From NCBI RefSeq assembly GCF_900099775.1, contig NZ_FMTM01000012.1, positions 62,001 through 126,000 on the forward strand: DNA of 64,000 nt. The letters are read 5' to 3'. Positions 34,250 to 43,266 of the stretch are shown one piece after another. The DNA is from Rhizobium mongolense subsp. loessense (GTDB taxonomy: Bacteria > Pseudomonadota > Alphaproteobacteria > Rhizobiales > Rhizobiaceae). Under the pieces are notes generated by a model that saw only the letters and a list, made by a program, of their open reading frames with translations, was not told where the DNA came from and did no database searches. The stretch's first letter is position 1. Each line of letters begins with the position of its first letter. Position numbers and translations under genes: made by a program.

Positions 34250-36193
34250 CTATCGCACAACAGGTTCATGCGTGCCGTAAGAGCTCTTGTGAAACCGGTT
34301 CTTTCCGACACAGGCCTTCATGTCCTCGCGCCGGAACCAGATGGCGCGCCCGCATCGAAGCGGTGCATTGCCCGACGTGAAGACGATCTGTTCGTCGGCG
34401 CGCATGCGCAGAACCTCATGTGGAAGGATCAACGGCCGGCGGCTGAGCTGCTTCGATCGCGATCGCGACGATCCCTTCATTCCGGACGAACGATTGGTCT
34501 GGTCGACCTCGACCGTGGTGTCGCCACATCGCTTCGAGATGTAGTCGGCGGTATCAGGATCGTTGATCGCCGAGAAAGAAATCCACGACGCGGATTCGAA
34601 CCATTTGCTCGTCGCATCACGCCCGCCATAAGCCTCGCGCATCTGGCCGAGCGACTGGAAGATCATCGTCAGCGTGATACCGTATTTGCGGCCCGCGTCG
34701 CGGGCGGTCTCGAGGATCCGCAGATAGCCGAGACGGGCCACCTCGTCGAGCAGGAAGAGGGTGCGACCCTTCACATCACCATTGCGGTTATAGATCGCGT
34801 TCAGCAGCGAACCAATGACGACGCGCGCGAGGCCCGGATGAGCTTCTAGCACTTTCAGATCAAGTGCGATGAAGATGTCGGTCTCGCCGTTGGCGAGATC
34901 GTCGGTTGAGAAACTGTCCCCGGAAACGAGACCGGCATAGTTGGGGTAGGACAGCCAGTGGGTTTCCTTCACCGCATTGGCGTAGACACCAGAAAACGTC
35001 TCCGGCGTCATGTTGACGAAGACGGCGACGTTTTCCTTCACAAAGTCGGACTCCGACCCCTCGTAGATTTTCGTCAGGCGTGCCCGAAGCTGTGGCTCGG
35101 GTTCGGACAGATTGGCCCGGACACGGCGCAAAGTTTGGTCTTTTTCAGCTGTGTGCCCCGACAGGCAAACGTCGGCGATCAGCGCCGTCAAAAGCTGCAT
35201 CGCCGAGGCTCTGAAGAAGTCGTCTCGAGCAGACGCCGTGCGCGCATTGTCGGTCATGATCCATGTGGCGATGGCCACGATATCCTCTTCCTTGGTATTG
35301 CCATGACGACCGATCCAGTCCAGCGCATTGAAGCCGATACCAGACGCGGTGGGATCGAGTACGATCACTTTCCGGCCCGCCTGGCGCCTGTGTTCACTGA
35401 CCATGGGCGCAACCTCGCTCGACGGATCAAGCACAACCAGACCGCCTCCCCATTTGAGCGCGGTCGGGATCGTCACCGAGGTCGTCTTGAAACCGCCGGA
35501 ACCGGCGAAAACGATGCCATGCGACGAGCCGAAGGAACCGTCGAAACAGAGTAGGGGCGCCTTGCCACCGCCGCCCCAGCTTTGTTTGTCATCGGCCCGG
35601 AACGGCAGAGCGACAACACTATCGAGATCGACGCGATATCGCTCGCCAATGACGATGCCGCCGTGCTCGGGAAACAGCTTTGCAGCCCCCTGCATCTTCA
35701 TCCAGTCGGCTTCACCGTGGACCGCGCGCCTGCCGCCGATCCGCTTTGGTCCCGCCATTGCGAAAGCGGCATTCCCCTTGATCGCAACCCTCAAGGCGAA
35801 GACGCTTCCGATGAAGCAGACACTAGCGCCGATCATCGTTGCTGGGTCGGCATAGGCGAGAACCGGTTGCTTGGCAGGCACGCCGCTGGCAATACCGGCG
35901 AGGCGGATCGTCTCGCGTGTCATGGCGATGATGATAGCAAAAACGCCGCCAGCCAATACGCTCAGACCGGCAGCCTTGATATGCGTCGAACCATTGGCGG
36001 CAAAGAGCGCGACGACGCCGATCGCGGCAGCCACCACATAGGGCAGGGCGAGACCAGCCCTTCCCAGCATCAGCTTCGCTTGCGTTGAAGTTCCGAGGGC
36101 TGCGAGCCGATGTTCCATGCCTGACGTCAGGATGATCGCCGCGATCATGATCGCGGCCGGCAGGACTGCCAGAAGCAGCCTATTCGCCCTCAT
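34250..36193 (-). CDS. traG: TraG, VirD4-type conjugative coupling ATPase
   Basis: A 647-residue protein. Several N-terminal membrane segments (LLLAVLPAAIMIAAIIL, YVVAAAIGVVALFA, a third near 75-95) anchor it in the inner membrane. The P-loop is FAGSGGFKTTSVTIP (about 220) and Walker B is RTLFLLDEVARLGYL (about 475); YGITLTMIFQSLGQ follows. It couples the relaxosome bound to oriT to the mating channel. The ATG at 36193 overlaps traD by 14 bases. Operon order traC-traD-traG is the Ti-plasmid order. The trb channel genes it needs are outside this window. Confidence 0.95.
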   Translation of the reverse strand: MRANRLLLAVLPAAIMIAAIILTSGMEHRLAALGTSTQAKLMLGRAGLALPYVVAAAIGVVALFAANGSTHIKAAGLSVLAGGVFAIIIAMTRETIRLAGIASGVPAKQPVLAYADPATMIGASVCFIGSVFALRVAIKGNAAFAMAGPKRIGGRRAVHGEADWMKMQGAAKLFPEHGGIVIGERYRVDLDSVVALPFRADDKQSWGGGGKAPLLCFDGSFGSSHGIVFAGSGGFKTTSVTIPTALKWGGGLVVLDPSSEVAPMVSEHRRQAGRKVIVLDPTASGIGFNALDWIGRHGNTKEEDIVAIATWIMTDNARTASARDDFFRASAMQLLTALIADVCLSGHTAEKDQTLRRVRANLSEPEPQLRARLTKIYEGSESDFVKENVAVFVNMTPETFSGVYANAVKETHWLSYPNYAGLVSGDSFSTDDLANGETDIFIALDLKVLEAHPGLARVVIGSLLNAIYNRNGDVKGRTLFLLDEVARLGYLRILETARDAGRKYGITLTMIFQSLGQMREAYGGRDATSKWFESASWISFSAINDPDTADYISKRCGDTTVEVDQTNRSSGMKGSSRSRSKQLSRRPLILPHEVLRMRADEQIVFTSGNAPLRCGRAIWFRREDMKACVGKNRFHKSSYGTHEPVVR

Positions 36194-36395
36194 TGCCAAA
36201 GGCCTCCGCGCCGATTGCCGCCAATCGGGCTTTCTCCATCTCGTCGCCCCTGATCCGCCTGTTGGCATCGATCAGCAGGCCGAGCAGCAGGGAACGCTTC
36301 TCGTAGCGGAGTCCTGCCTTGACGATCAGGCCGCCGAGTTCGATTTTTTCGCGCGTGTCCTTTTTGCGCGCCTCTGTCGTCGTTGATTTCGCCAT
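36180..36395 (-). CDS. traD: TraD, conjugative transfer protein
   Basis: A 71-residue protein starting MAKSTTTEARKKDTREKIEL and continuing GGLIVKAGLRYEKRSLLLGLL. Size, basic character and position between traC and traG match Ti-plasmid TraD, a relaxosome component related to mobilisation proteins. Start 36395 chosen by family length; the longer frame to 36500 overlaps traC. Stop overlaps the traG start. Confidence 0.9.
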   Translation of the reverse strand: MAKSTTTEARKKDTREKIELGGLIVKAGLRYEKRSLLLGLLIDANRRIRGDEMEKARLAAIGAEAFGNEGE

Positions 36396-36399
36396 CCGC

Positions 36400-36696
36400 T
36401 CAAGCCTCACCAGACCCGCCCGCATCCGCGCCAGGCGACTGCGCCGTGGACGACCCGCTTGCGGCTCGGCCGTCTCCGGTGTCCTTCTTCCCGGTCGCAC
36501 TACCTTTGCCTCCGCGAAACCGTTTGGCGGTCTCCTCGAAGGCCGCCTGAAGCTCGGCTTCGTCGATCTCGATCTCCCCGAGGCCGGCCCTCAGCGCGAT
36601 ACGTCCGATGCGTTCGGCTTCACGGGTCTCGGCCTGCTTGAGTTGATCCTGCAATCTGGCGATTTCTTCCCTGATCTTCGATGACGGCTTCTTCAT
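36400..36696 (-). CDS. traC: TraC, relaxosome accessory protein
   Basis: A 98-residue protein: MKKPSSKIREEIARLQDQLKQ (coiled coil), IGRIALRAGLGEIEIDEAELQ, AFEETAKRFRGG and a low-complexity Gly/Ser/Asp tail. Matches TraC of Ti-type plasmids in length and place. It contains the MobC-like helix seen in accessory proteins that help the relaxase at oriT. GGAGC lies before the ATG. First gene of the traCDG operon, divergent from traA, with oriT and a tra box between. Confidence 0.92.
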   Translation of the reverse strand: MKKPSSKIREEIARLQDQLKQAETREAERIGRIALRAGLGEIEIDEAELQAAFEETAKRFRGGKGSATGKKDTGDGRAASGSSTAQSPGADAGGSGEA

Positions 36697-36768
36697 TCCG
36701 GTTGCTCCTTTTAAGTCTGGGCGTTGCACTTGCGACGCCCAGATTCTTCCGGATGCGTTGAAAAAGAC

Positions 36769-36786
36769 ATCTGCAGATCTGCAGAT
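36769..36786. promoter_or_regulatory. tra box (TraR-binding site) between traC and traA
   Basis: ATCTGCAGATCTGCAGAT is a perfect 18-bp palindrome. It differs from the Agrobacterium tra box (ATGTGCAGATCTGCACAT) only at the two symmetric positions 3 and 16. It sits 72 bp from the traC start and 161 bp from the traA start, as on Ti plasmids, and should activate both operons. Confidence 0.85.
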
Positions 36787-36837
36787 CGCCAAGGGCGATG
36801 CTTTTGTGAATGATCCCGCCGTTCCGAAGGAATGGCT

Positions 36838-36870
36838 CCAAGGGCGCAATTATACGTCGCGATGCGACGT
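36838..36870 (-). other. Origin of transfer (oriT) with predicted nic site
   Basis: On the minus strand the sequence ACGTATAATTGCGCCCTTGG (36838-36857) matches the RSF1010/Ti-plasmid nic region; by analogy the nick falls in TTG/CGCC between 36847 and 36846. Next to it ACGTCGC-GAT-GCGACGT (36854-36870) is a perfect inverted repeat, the usual relaxase recognition arm. A second CCAAGGGCG copy lies at 36789-36797. TraA should cut here. Confidence 0.85.
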
Positions 36871-36947
36871 GTTGCTCTTATGCCAAGCTGGGGCCGTAGC
36901 CCCGGCCGCTCCCGACGAACAACGTTCGAACCAGGAGTTCCTTGGCC

Positions 36948-39900
36948 GTGGCCATCGCACATTTCTCAGCTAGCATCGTCAGCCGCGGCTCCGGCCGCAG
37001 TGTCGTGCTGTCTGCGGCCTACCGGCATTGCGCGAAGATGGAGTACGAGCGCGAGGCTCGCACGATCGACTACACTCGCAAGCAGGGCCTGCTGCACGAG
37101 GAACTCGTGCTTCCCGCCGACGCCCCGAAATGGGTGCGCTCCCTGACCGCTGATCGTTCTGTCTCCGGAGCGTCGGAAGCCTTCTGGAACAAGGTTGAAG
37201 CTTTCGAGAAGCGCGCCGATGCGCAGCTTGCCCGCGATCTCACCATTGCGCTTCCGCTGGAGCTTTCTCCCGAACAGAACATCGCCCTGGTCCGGGATTT
37301 TGTCGAGAAACACATCCTCGCCAAGGGCATGGTTGCCGACTGGGTTTATCACGACAATCCAGGGAACCCGCATATCCATCTGATGACCACGCTGCGGCCC
37401 CTGACCGAGGATGGGTTCGGGTCGAAGAAGGTTGCGGTGATCGGCGATGACGGCCAGCCGGTCCGCACGAAATCCGGCAAGATCCTCTACGAACTCTGGG
37501 CCGGATCGACCGATGACTTCAACGTTCTGCGGGATGGGTGGTTCGAGCGGCTGAACCATCACCTGATGCTGGGCGGTATCGATTTACACATCGATGGCCG
37601 TTCCTACGAAAGGCAGGGTATCGATCTCGAACCGACCATCCATCTCGGTGTCGGGGCCAAGGCGATCGAGCGCAAGGCAGAGCAACAGGGTGTCCGGCCG
37701 GAGCTCGAACGGGTCGAACTGAACGAGCAGCGACGCACGGAAAACGCCCGCCGCATTTTGAAGAATCCTGCCATCGTGCTCGACCTGATCACGCGGGAAA
37801 AGAGCGTGTTCGACGAGCGAGACGTGGCCAAGGTCCTGTATCGCTATGTCGACGATCCTGGGCTCTTCCAGCAATTGATGCTGAAGATCACCCTGAACCC
37901 GGATGTGCTGCGGCTGCAACGCAACACCATCGATTTTGCCACGGGCGAGAAGCTGCCGGCGCGTTACTCGACGCGGGTGATGATCCGGCTGGAAGCGACG
38001 ATGGCACGGCAGGCAACATGGCTATCGAACCGCGGGGGAAGGGGCGTTTCCCCCTCCGCTCTCGATGCCACGTTCCGGCGGCATGAGCGGTTGTCCGACG
38101 AGCAGAAAGCGGCAATCGAGCGCATTGCAGCGTCTGTCCGTATCGCCGCCGTCGTCGGCCGTGCAGGCGCCGGCAAGACGACGATGATGAAGGCGGCGCG
38201 CGAGGCGTGGGAGCTGGCCGGATATCGCGTCGTCGGCGGTGCGCTTGCCGGCAAGGCAGCTGAGGGTTTGGAGAAGGAAGCCGGGATCCAGAGCCGCACG
38301 CTCGCGTCATGGGAGCTGCGCTGGAAGGGCGGCCGTGACGTCCTCGACGACAAGACGATCTTCGTCATGGACGAGGCCGGCATGGTTGCCTCGAAGCAGA
38401 TGGCGGGGTTCATCGATGCCGTGGTCAAGGCGGGCGCGAAGATCGTGCTGGTCGGCGATCCCGAACAGCTTCAGCCGATCGAGGCAGGGGCTGCTTTCCG
38501 CGCCATTGTGGATCGCATTGGTTATGCCGAACTCGAAACCATTTATCGCCAACGCGAGGACTGGATGCGCGAGGCATCGCTCGATCTCGCGCGCGGCAAT
38601 GTCGAAAAGGCGTTGAGTGCTTATGGTGCCAATGTCAGGATTACGGGCGAGCGTCTGAAGGGCGAGGCTGTCGAGCGCCTGATCGCCGACTGGAACCACG
38701 ACTACGATCAGACGAAGACAACATTGATCCTCGCTCATCTGCGCCGCGATGTTCGCATACTCAATGTCATGGCCCGCGAAAAGCTGGTCGAACGCGGCAT
38801 CGTCGGCGAGGGTCATCTGTTCCGGGCAGCCGACGGCGAACGCCGTTTCGATGCCGGCGACCAGATCGTCTTCCTAAAGAACGAGGGATCGCTCGGCGTC
38901 AAGAATGGCATGATCGGTCATGTCATAGAGGCCGCAGCAAACCGCATCGTCGCAGCGGTGGGCGAGGGCGATCAGCGCCGACAGGTGATCGTCGAACAGC
39001 GGTTCTACAACAATCTCGACCACGGCTACGCCACGACGATTCACAAGAGCCAGGGCGCGACCGTCGATCGCGTGAAGGTGTTGGCTTCGCTCTCCCTCGA
39101 TAGGCATCTGACCTATGTCGCGATGACCCGCCATCGCGAAGATCTGCAGCTCTACTATGGGACGCGCTCCTTCGCCTACAATGGCGGCCTTGCGGCCGTT
39201 CTGTCTCGACAGAACGCCAAGGAGACGACGCTCGATTACGAGCGCGGCCAGCTTTATCGCGAAGCGCTGCGCTTCTCCGAGGCTCGTGGCCTGCACATCG
39301 TACAGGTCGCTCGCACACTGGTACGCGACCGGCTCGACTGGACGCTGCGCCAGAAGGCCAAACTTGTCGATCTTGGGCAACGCCTTGCTGCCTTTGCCGC
39401 GCGCCTCGGCTTCACCCACTCCCCGAAAACCCAAACGATGAAGGAGGCCGCACCCATGGTCGCAGGCATCAAGATATTCTCCGGCTCGGTTGCCGAGACG
39501 GTCGGTGACAAGCTCGGCACAGATCCCGCCCTGAAGCGGCAATGGGAGGAGGTCTCGGCACGTTTTGCTTACGTGTTCGCCGATCCTGAAACCGCCTTCC
39601 GGTCGATGAACTTCGATGCTGTCCTGGCAGACAAGGAGATGGCGACGCAGGTCCTCCAAAAGCTTGAGGCGGAGCCGGAGACTATCGGTCCATTGAAGGG
39701 CAAGACCGGCATTCTGGCAGGCAAGGCAGAGCGCGAGGCACGTCGCATCGCCGAGGTGAATGTGCCTGCTCTCAAGCGCGATCTAGAGCAATATCTTCAC
39801 ATGCGCGAGACTGCCACGATGCGGCACCAGGCGGACGAGCAGACGCTGCGCCAGCGGGTCTCTATCGACATTCCGGCCCTGTCGCCAGCAGCGCGCGTGG

Positions 39901-40250
39901 TGCTGGAGCGGGTGCGTGACGCCATCGACCGAAATGATCTGCCGGCGGCGATGGCGTACGCACTCAGCAATCGCGAAACCAAGCTCGAAATCGACGGGTT
40001 CAACAAGGCCGTTACCGAGCGGTTCGGGGAACGCACCCTGTTGAGCAACACCGCCCGTGCGCCCAATGGAACGCTGTACGAAAAGCTTTCCGAGGGTATG
40101 AAGCCGGAGCAGAAGGAAGAGCTGAAACAAGCCTGGCCGGTCATGCGGACGGCACAGCAACTTGCGGCTCATGAGCGCACCGTACAATCGCTAACACAAG
40201 TCGAGGAACAGCGTCTTACCCAGCGCCAGGTGCCGGTGCTGAAGCAATGA
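36948..40250 (+). CDS. traA: TraA, MOBQ relaxase-helicase
   Basis: About 1100 residues, the length of Ti TraA. The N-terminal MobA/MobL relaxase domain has the catalytic Tyr region (LSAAYRHCAKMEYERE) and the metal-binding HxH in PGNPHIHLMTTLRPL near 143. A RecD/TraI-type helicase follows: VVGRAGAGKTTMMKA (Walker A, near 400), VMDEAGMVASKQMA, VGDPEQLQPIEAG and the YATTIHKSQGATVD motif near 700. It nicks oriT, stays attached to the 5' end and unwinds the plasmid. Homologues start MAIAHFS, which fits the GTG at 36948; a TTG at 36942 with AGGAG four bases away is the alternative. Stop overlaps traF (ATGA). Confidence 0.95.
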   Translation: MAIAHFSASIVSRGSGRSVVLSAAYRHCAKMEYEREARTIDYTRKQGLLHEELVLPADAPKWVRSLTADRSVSGASEAFWNKVEAFEKRADAQLARDLTIALPLELSPEQNIALVRDFVEKHILAKGMVADWVYHDNPGNPHIHLMTTLRPLTEDGFGSKKVAVIGDDGQPVRTKSGKILYELWAGSTDDFNVLRDGWFERLNHHLMLGGIDLHIDGRSYERQGIDLEPTIHLGVGAKAIERKAEQQGVRPELERVELNEQRRTENARRILKNPAIVLDLITREKSVFDERDVAKVLYRYVDDPGLFQQLMLKITLNPDVLRLQRNTIDFATGEKLPARYSTRVMIRLEATMARQATWLSNRGGRGVSPSALDATFRRHERLSDEQKAAIERIAASVRIAAVVGRAGAGKTTMMKAAREAWELAGYRVVGGALAGKAAEGLEKEAGIQSRTLASWELRWKGGRDVLDDKTIFVMDEAGMVASKQMAGFIDAVVKAGAKIVLVGDPEQLQPIEAGAAFRAIVDRIGYAELETIYRQREDWMREASLDLARGNVEKALSAYGANVRITGERLKGEAVERLIADWNHDYDQTKTTLILAHLRRDVRILNVMAREKLVERGIVGEGHLFRAADGERRFDAGDQIVFLKNEGSLGVKNGMIGHVIEAAANRIVAAVGEGDQRRQVIVEQRFYNNLDHGYATTIHKSQGATVDRVKVLASLSLDRHLTYVAMTRHREDLQLYYGTRSFAYNGGLAAVLSRQNAKETTLDYERGQLYREALRFSEARGLHIVQVARTLVRDRLDWTLRQKAKLVDLGQRLAAFAARLGFTHSPKTQTMKEAAPMVAGIKIFSGSVAETVGDKLGTDPALKRQWEEVSARFAYVFADPETAFRSMNFDAVLADKEMATQVLQKLEAEPETIGPLKGKTGILAGKAEREARRIAEVNVPALKRDLEQYLHMRETATMRHQADEQTLRQRVSIDIPALSPAARVVLERVRDAIDRNDLPAAMAYALSNRETKLEIDGFNKAVTERFGERTLLSNTARAPNGTLYEKLSEGMKPEQKEELKQAWPVMRTAQQLAAHERTVQSLTQVEEQRLTQRQVPVLKQ

Positions 40251-40777
40251 GGCAGAGGCGAATTCTCCTGTTTCTGGCGGGCGCCACCGTCGTCATGTCC
40301 GTAGTTGCGGCGACCGCGTTCGCGGGGGGCTACCGCCTGAATCTGACCCCCAGCGAGCCGCTTGGACTCTGGCGTATCGAAGAGCTTCAACGTCCGGTCG
40401 CCATCGGCGATCTGGTGTTTTTATGCCCGCCGACGACAGCCATGTTCGTAGAAGCATGGCGGCGCGGATATCTGCGGCGAGGGCTTTGCGCCGGCGGGTT
40501 CGCCCCGCTGATCAAGACCGTCGCAGCACTTGCCGGACAGCGTGTCGACATCACCGATCGCGTGTTTATCGATGGTCGCCCGCTTCCCGCATCGTCCGTG
40601 CGGGGCCGGGACGGCGAGGGCAGGACGCTCACACCTTCCCCCGGCGGGATCATACCGCCGCATCACCTGTTCCTTCATTCACCCTTCGCGAGCTCCTATG
40701 ATAGTCGATATTTTGGCCCGGTTCCGGATTCCGGTCTGCTCGGCCTGGCGCGGCCGGTCCTCACCTTCGATCCGTGA
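40247..40777 (+). CDS. traF: TraF, signal-peptidase-like conjugal transfer protein
   Basis: A 176-residue S26-family protein. An N-terminal membrane segment (ILLFLAGATVVMSVVAATAFA) is followed by TPSEPLGLWRI with the nucleophile Ser36 and by APLIKTVAALAGQ with Lys90 as general base. TraF of RP4/Ti plasmids processes and circularises the pilin subunit in the periplasm. Its start overlaps the traA stop by four bases; the end overlaps the probable traB start by 80 bases. Confidence 0.92.
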   Translation: MRQRRILLFLAGATVVMSVVAATAFAGGYRLNLTPSEPLGLWRIEELQRPVAIGDLVFLCPPTTAMFVEAWRRGYLRRGLCAGGFAPLIKTVAALAGQRVDITDRVFIDGRPLPASSVRGRDGEGRTLTPSPGGIIPPHHLFLHSPFASSYDSRYFGPVPDSGLLGLARPVLTFDP

Positions 40778-41993
40778 TCGCGGTGACGACCAGAGGAACG
40801 ACCGCTGGAAACCCATCCTTCTGATCATCGCCTCGATTGCCTGTGGGAGGATCGGCTGGAGCGGCGAGGTGCTTCTTCTTCCGCTCGCCATGTTCTTTCC
40901 CTTGCTCTGGTCTAAGGCGTCGTCGCGATCGATCGCGGCACTTGTGGCGGGGGGCTATTTCCTGGCGGCCTCCCGCGGGTTGCCGCAGGGCGTGGCCAAC
41001 TTCTATAGCGCCGATCTCTGGCCGGGGCTCGTGCTTTGGGTCGTGGCTTCCGCATCCTTCGTCACGGTCCATGCAGTGTTCTGGACGAAACCTCGTGGTG
41101 GAGACGCTTCGGGGAAGAGAGGGACGGATGCGGCGAGAGCGCTGCTCTATCTCCTCGCCATGGTGCTGACAGAGCTACCACCATTTGGCATCACGGGCTG
41201 GGCGCATCCGTTGACAGTCGCCGGCGTCTTGTTTCCCGGGTGGGGTTGGTCAGGCCTTGGCGCGACCGCGATCCTGCTGGTCGTCATGACCGGTCGAAGA
41301 TGGCAAATCGCGGTCGCAGTCCTCGGAGGACTTTACGTCTGGTCCGCCACGAACTGGACGCCCCCGAAACTAACACCCGGATGGATGGCCGTCGATCTGA
41401 AACGAGGGGAAGACCTTGGGCGCGATGGCTCGCTTAACTATCACCGTGACCTGATCGCGACGGTGCGTCGGACGATTGCTGAGCAGCCGGACGTACATGT
41501 TGCGCTGCTGCCCGAAAGTGCGCTCGGCTTCTGGACGCCGACCGTTGCGCGGCTCTGGCGGGAAGGTCTCCGTGGCTCGGACCTCACCGTCATCGCAGGT
41601 GCTGCCGTCGTCGATCCCAAAGGCTACGACAATGTGATGGTGGCGATATCGGCCGATAAATCGAACATCCTCTATCGCGAGCGCATGCCGGTTCCAGGCT
41701 CCATGTGGCAGCCATGGTTGCGATGGATCGGACAAGACGGTGGGGCACGGGCCGACTTCTTCGGCAATCCGATGGTTGAGGTTGACGGAGCAAGGGTCGC
41801 GCCGCTGATTTGCTACGAGCAGCTCATTCTCTGGCCGGTCCTTCAATCGATGCTGCACTCGCCCGAGGTGGTCGTTGCCGTTGGCAACGGCTGGTGGACC
41901 GAAAGCACCTCGATCGTTGCCATCCAGAAAGCGAGCGTCTCAGCCTGGGCAAGGCTCTTCGATCTGCCCGTCGTTATGGCATTCAACACATAG
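40698..41993 (+). CDS. traB: TraB, Lnt/nitrilase-like conjugal transfer protein
   Basis: A predicted 431-residue protein with several membrane segments in the first 190 residues (LLIIASIACGRIGW, LLLPLAMFFPLLW, LVLWVVASASFVTVHAVFW, ATAILLVVMTG) and a C-terminal carbon-nitrogen-hydrolase domain. That domain resembles apolipoprotein N-acyltransferase: LLPESALGF has the Glu and PLICYEQLIL the Cys, while the Lys expected after the YxK position reads YRERMPVPG. TraB is a conserved gene of the traAFBH operon; its chemistry is unproved. The start is uncertain because no strong ribosome site precedes ATG 40698. Confidence 0.85.
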   Translation: MIVDILARFRIPVCSAWRGRSSPSIRDRGDDQRNDRWKPILLIIASIACGRIGWSGEVLLLPLAMFFPLLWSKASSRSIAALVAGGYFLAASRGLPQGVANFYSADLWPGLVLWVVASASFVTVHAVFWTKPRGGDASGKRGTDAARALLYLLAMVLTELPPFGITGWAHPLTVAGVLFPGWGWSGLGATAILLVVMTGRRWQIAVAVLGGLYVWSATNWTPPKLTPGWMAVDLKRGEDLGRDGSLNYHRDLIATVRRTIAEQPDVHVALLPESALGFWTPTVARLWREGLRGSDLTVIAGAAVVDPKGYDNVMVAISADKSNILYRERMPVPGSMWQPWLRWIGQDGGARADFFGNPMVEVDGARVAPLICYEQLILWPVLQSMLHSPEVVVAVGNGWWTESTSIVAIQKASVSAWARLFDLPVVMAFNT

Positions 41994-42005
41994 GGAGTAC
42001 CCGGG

Positions 42006-42632
42006 ATGCTCGATGCCGTCCTTATCCACCAATGCGCCGATCCTTCCCTTAAGCCCGCGATCGCTGAGCAGTTCATCGCGAAGGCCGGATCGCAGGATCC
42101 GCTGGCTGTCACCGTGCGCTCCGGCAACCGGGTGGTGCTCGTGCCGAAGCCGACAACGCCGGAAGCGGCTCTGGCTCTCATCCGCGACAATCTCGGACGC
42201 AACACCGTTCGCGTTGGCATCACCCAGTATCCGGCAGGGGTCGGGATCGTCGAGGCCGGTCAATTGAAGCCGGAAATGGTCGAGCCTTGTGAGAATATCC
42301 GCATGGGGACAGCACTGTTTGCCAAGGTGTTTCGCATCGTTCTGAAATGGTATGGCAATCCGACGGCGAAGGAAGTCCTGCCACAGGTCATGGACGATGC
42401 GGCCATCGCCTGGCAGACGGGGTATTTCGAAGGTGTGGCGGTGTTCCGGGCGGAGGACCCGGCGCAGGAGAAAATCACTCGCCCCGCTACGACCGATACC
42501 GAAGAATCTGAAAATGGCGCTGACCCAAATGAAGATAGCGCCGCGACGGCAACTGCGACCGACACGGTAGCGTCCGATCCAAACAAGGCAGGCATTAGGA
42601 TCGATCTCTCGGGGATCGGTGCAAGGCCGTGA
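42006..42632 (+). CDS. traH: TraH, conjugal transfer protein
   Basis: A 208-residue protein: MLDAVLIHQCADPSLKPAIAEQ, VGITQYPAGVGI and KVFRIVLKWYGNPTAKEVLPQVM, with an acidic, threonine-rich tail. It has the sequence character of Ti-type TraH/VirB1-like proteins: CADPSL near the N-terminus and ITQYPAG are conserved in that group, which hints at a transglycosylase-like fold. No signal peptide is evident. AGGGAG precedes the ATG 12 bp after traB. Last gene of traAFBH. Confidence 0.85.
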   Translation: MLDAVLIHQCADPSLKPAIAEQFIAKAGSQDPLAVTVRSGNRVVLVPKPTTPEAALALIRDNLGRNTVRVGITQYPAGVGIVEAGQLKPEMVEPCENIRMGTALFAKVFRIVLKWYGNPTAKEVLPQVMDDAAIAWQTGYFEGVAVFRAEDPAQEKITRPATTDTEESENGADPNEDSAATATATDTVASDPNKAGIRIDLSGIGARP

Positions 42633-42641
42633 CCAGGGTCT

Positions 42642-42659
42642 CTCTGCAGATCTGCAAAG
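42642..42659. promoter_or_regulatory. Second tra-box-like site between traH and traM
   Basis: CTCTGCAGATCTGCAAAG matches the perfect box at 36769 in 15 of 18 positions and keeps the CTGCAGATCTGCA core. It lies 290 bp before the traM start, so it could serve TraR activation of traM, as on Ti plasmids. The rest of 42633-42948 has no gene I recognise. Confidence 0.55.
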
Positions 42660-42948
42660 CGATTGTTTTTCCAGTGCCCTAGCGAAACAACCACCGTCTC
42701 GTTATAAGGACGGACAGGGCGGTACGCGCTGCCCGGGGGTGTGGAAACCCTTACTCGGCGGTTGATGTCGGCCGATACGGCATCAGAATCCTCTGGCCAT
42801 TGGCCGGTGGGCCTGCGACGTATGTCCAGGTGCTCCGGTGCTAAAGGTCGCAGGACTGTCCGAGTACAGTTTCCAACCCCCGGCTTGGGATCAGAGATTA
42901 ACGTTTGCGGGGGCGTACCGCAGACAATATCTTGGGGTTGGATCACCA

Positions 42949-43257
42949 ATGGATTTGAAAGATTCAGCAGTGTCGGACACATGTGAACTGCGCCCGGTGA
43001 TCGGGCTCACGCGCGGACTGCCAGGCTCGGATATCGAGACCTTGACGGTAAATGCCATTCGGCTGCACAGGCAGCTTGTCGAGAGGGCCGATCAGCTGTT
43101 CCAGGTGTTGCCGGACGACGTCAAGACCGGAAAGGCTGCAGGAGGCGAGCAGCATCTCGAATATATCGAAGCGATGATCGAGATGCATGCGCAAATGAGC
43201 GCGGTGAACACGCTGGTTGTACTTCTGGGTTTCATCCCAATAGTTTCTGTCAACTAA
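42949..43257 (+). CDS. traM: TraM, antiactivator of TraR
   Basis: A 102-residue protein, the length of Agrobacterium TraM, with ELRPVIGLTRGLPGSDIETL, HRQLVERADQLFQ and IEMHAQMSAVNTLVVLLGFIP. TraM binds TraR and blocks DNA binding so that transfer waits for high signal levels. The ATG at 42949 is set by the family N-terminus; a longer frame exists but is not protein-like. It converges with traR, leaving nine bases between the two stop codons. Confidence 0.95.
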   Translation: MDLKDSAVSDTCELRPVIGLTRGLPGSDIETLTVNAIRLHRQLVERADQLFQVLPDDVKTGKAAGGEQHLEYIEAMIEMHAQMSAVNTLVVLLGFIPIVSVN

Positions 43258-43266
43258 AGTCCGCGG

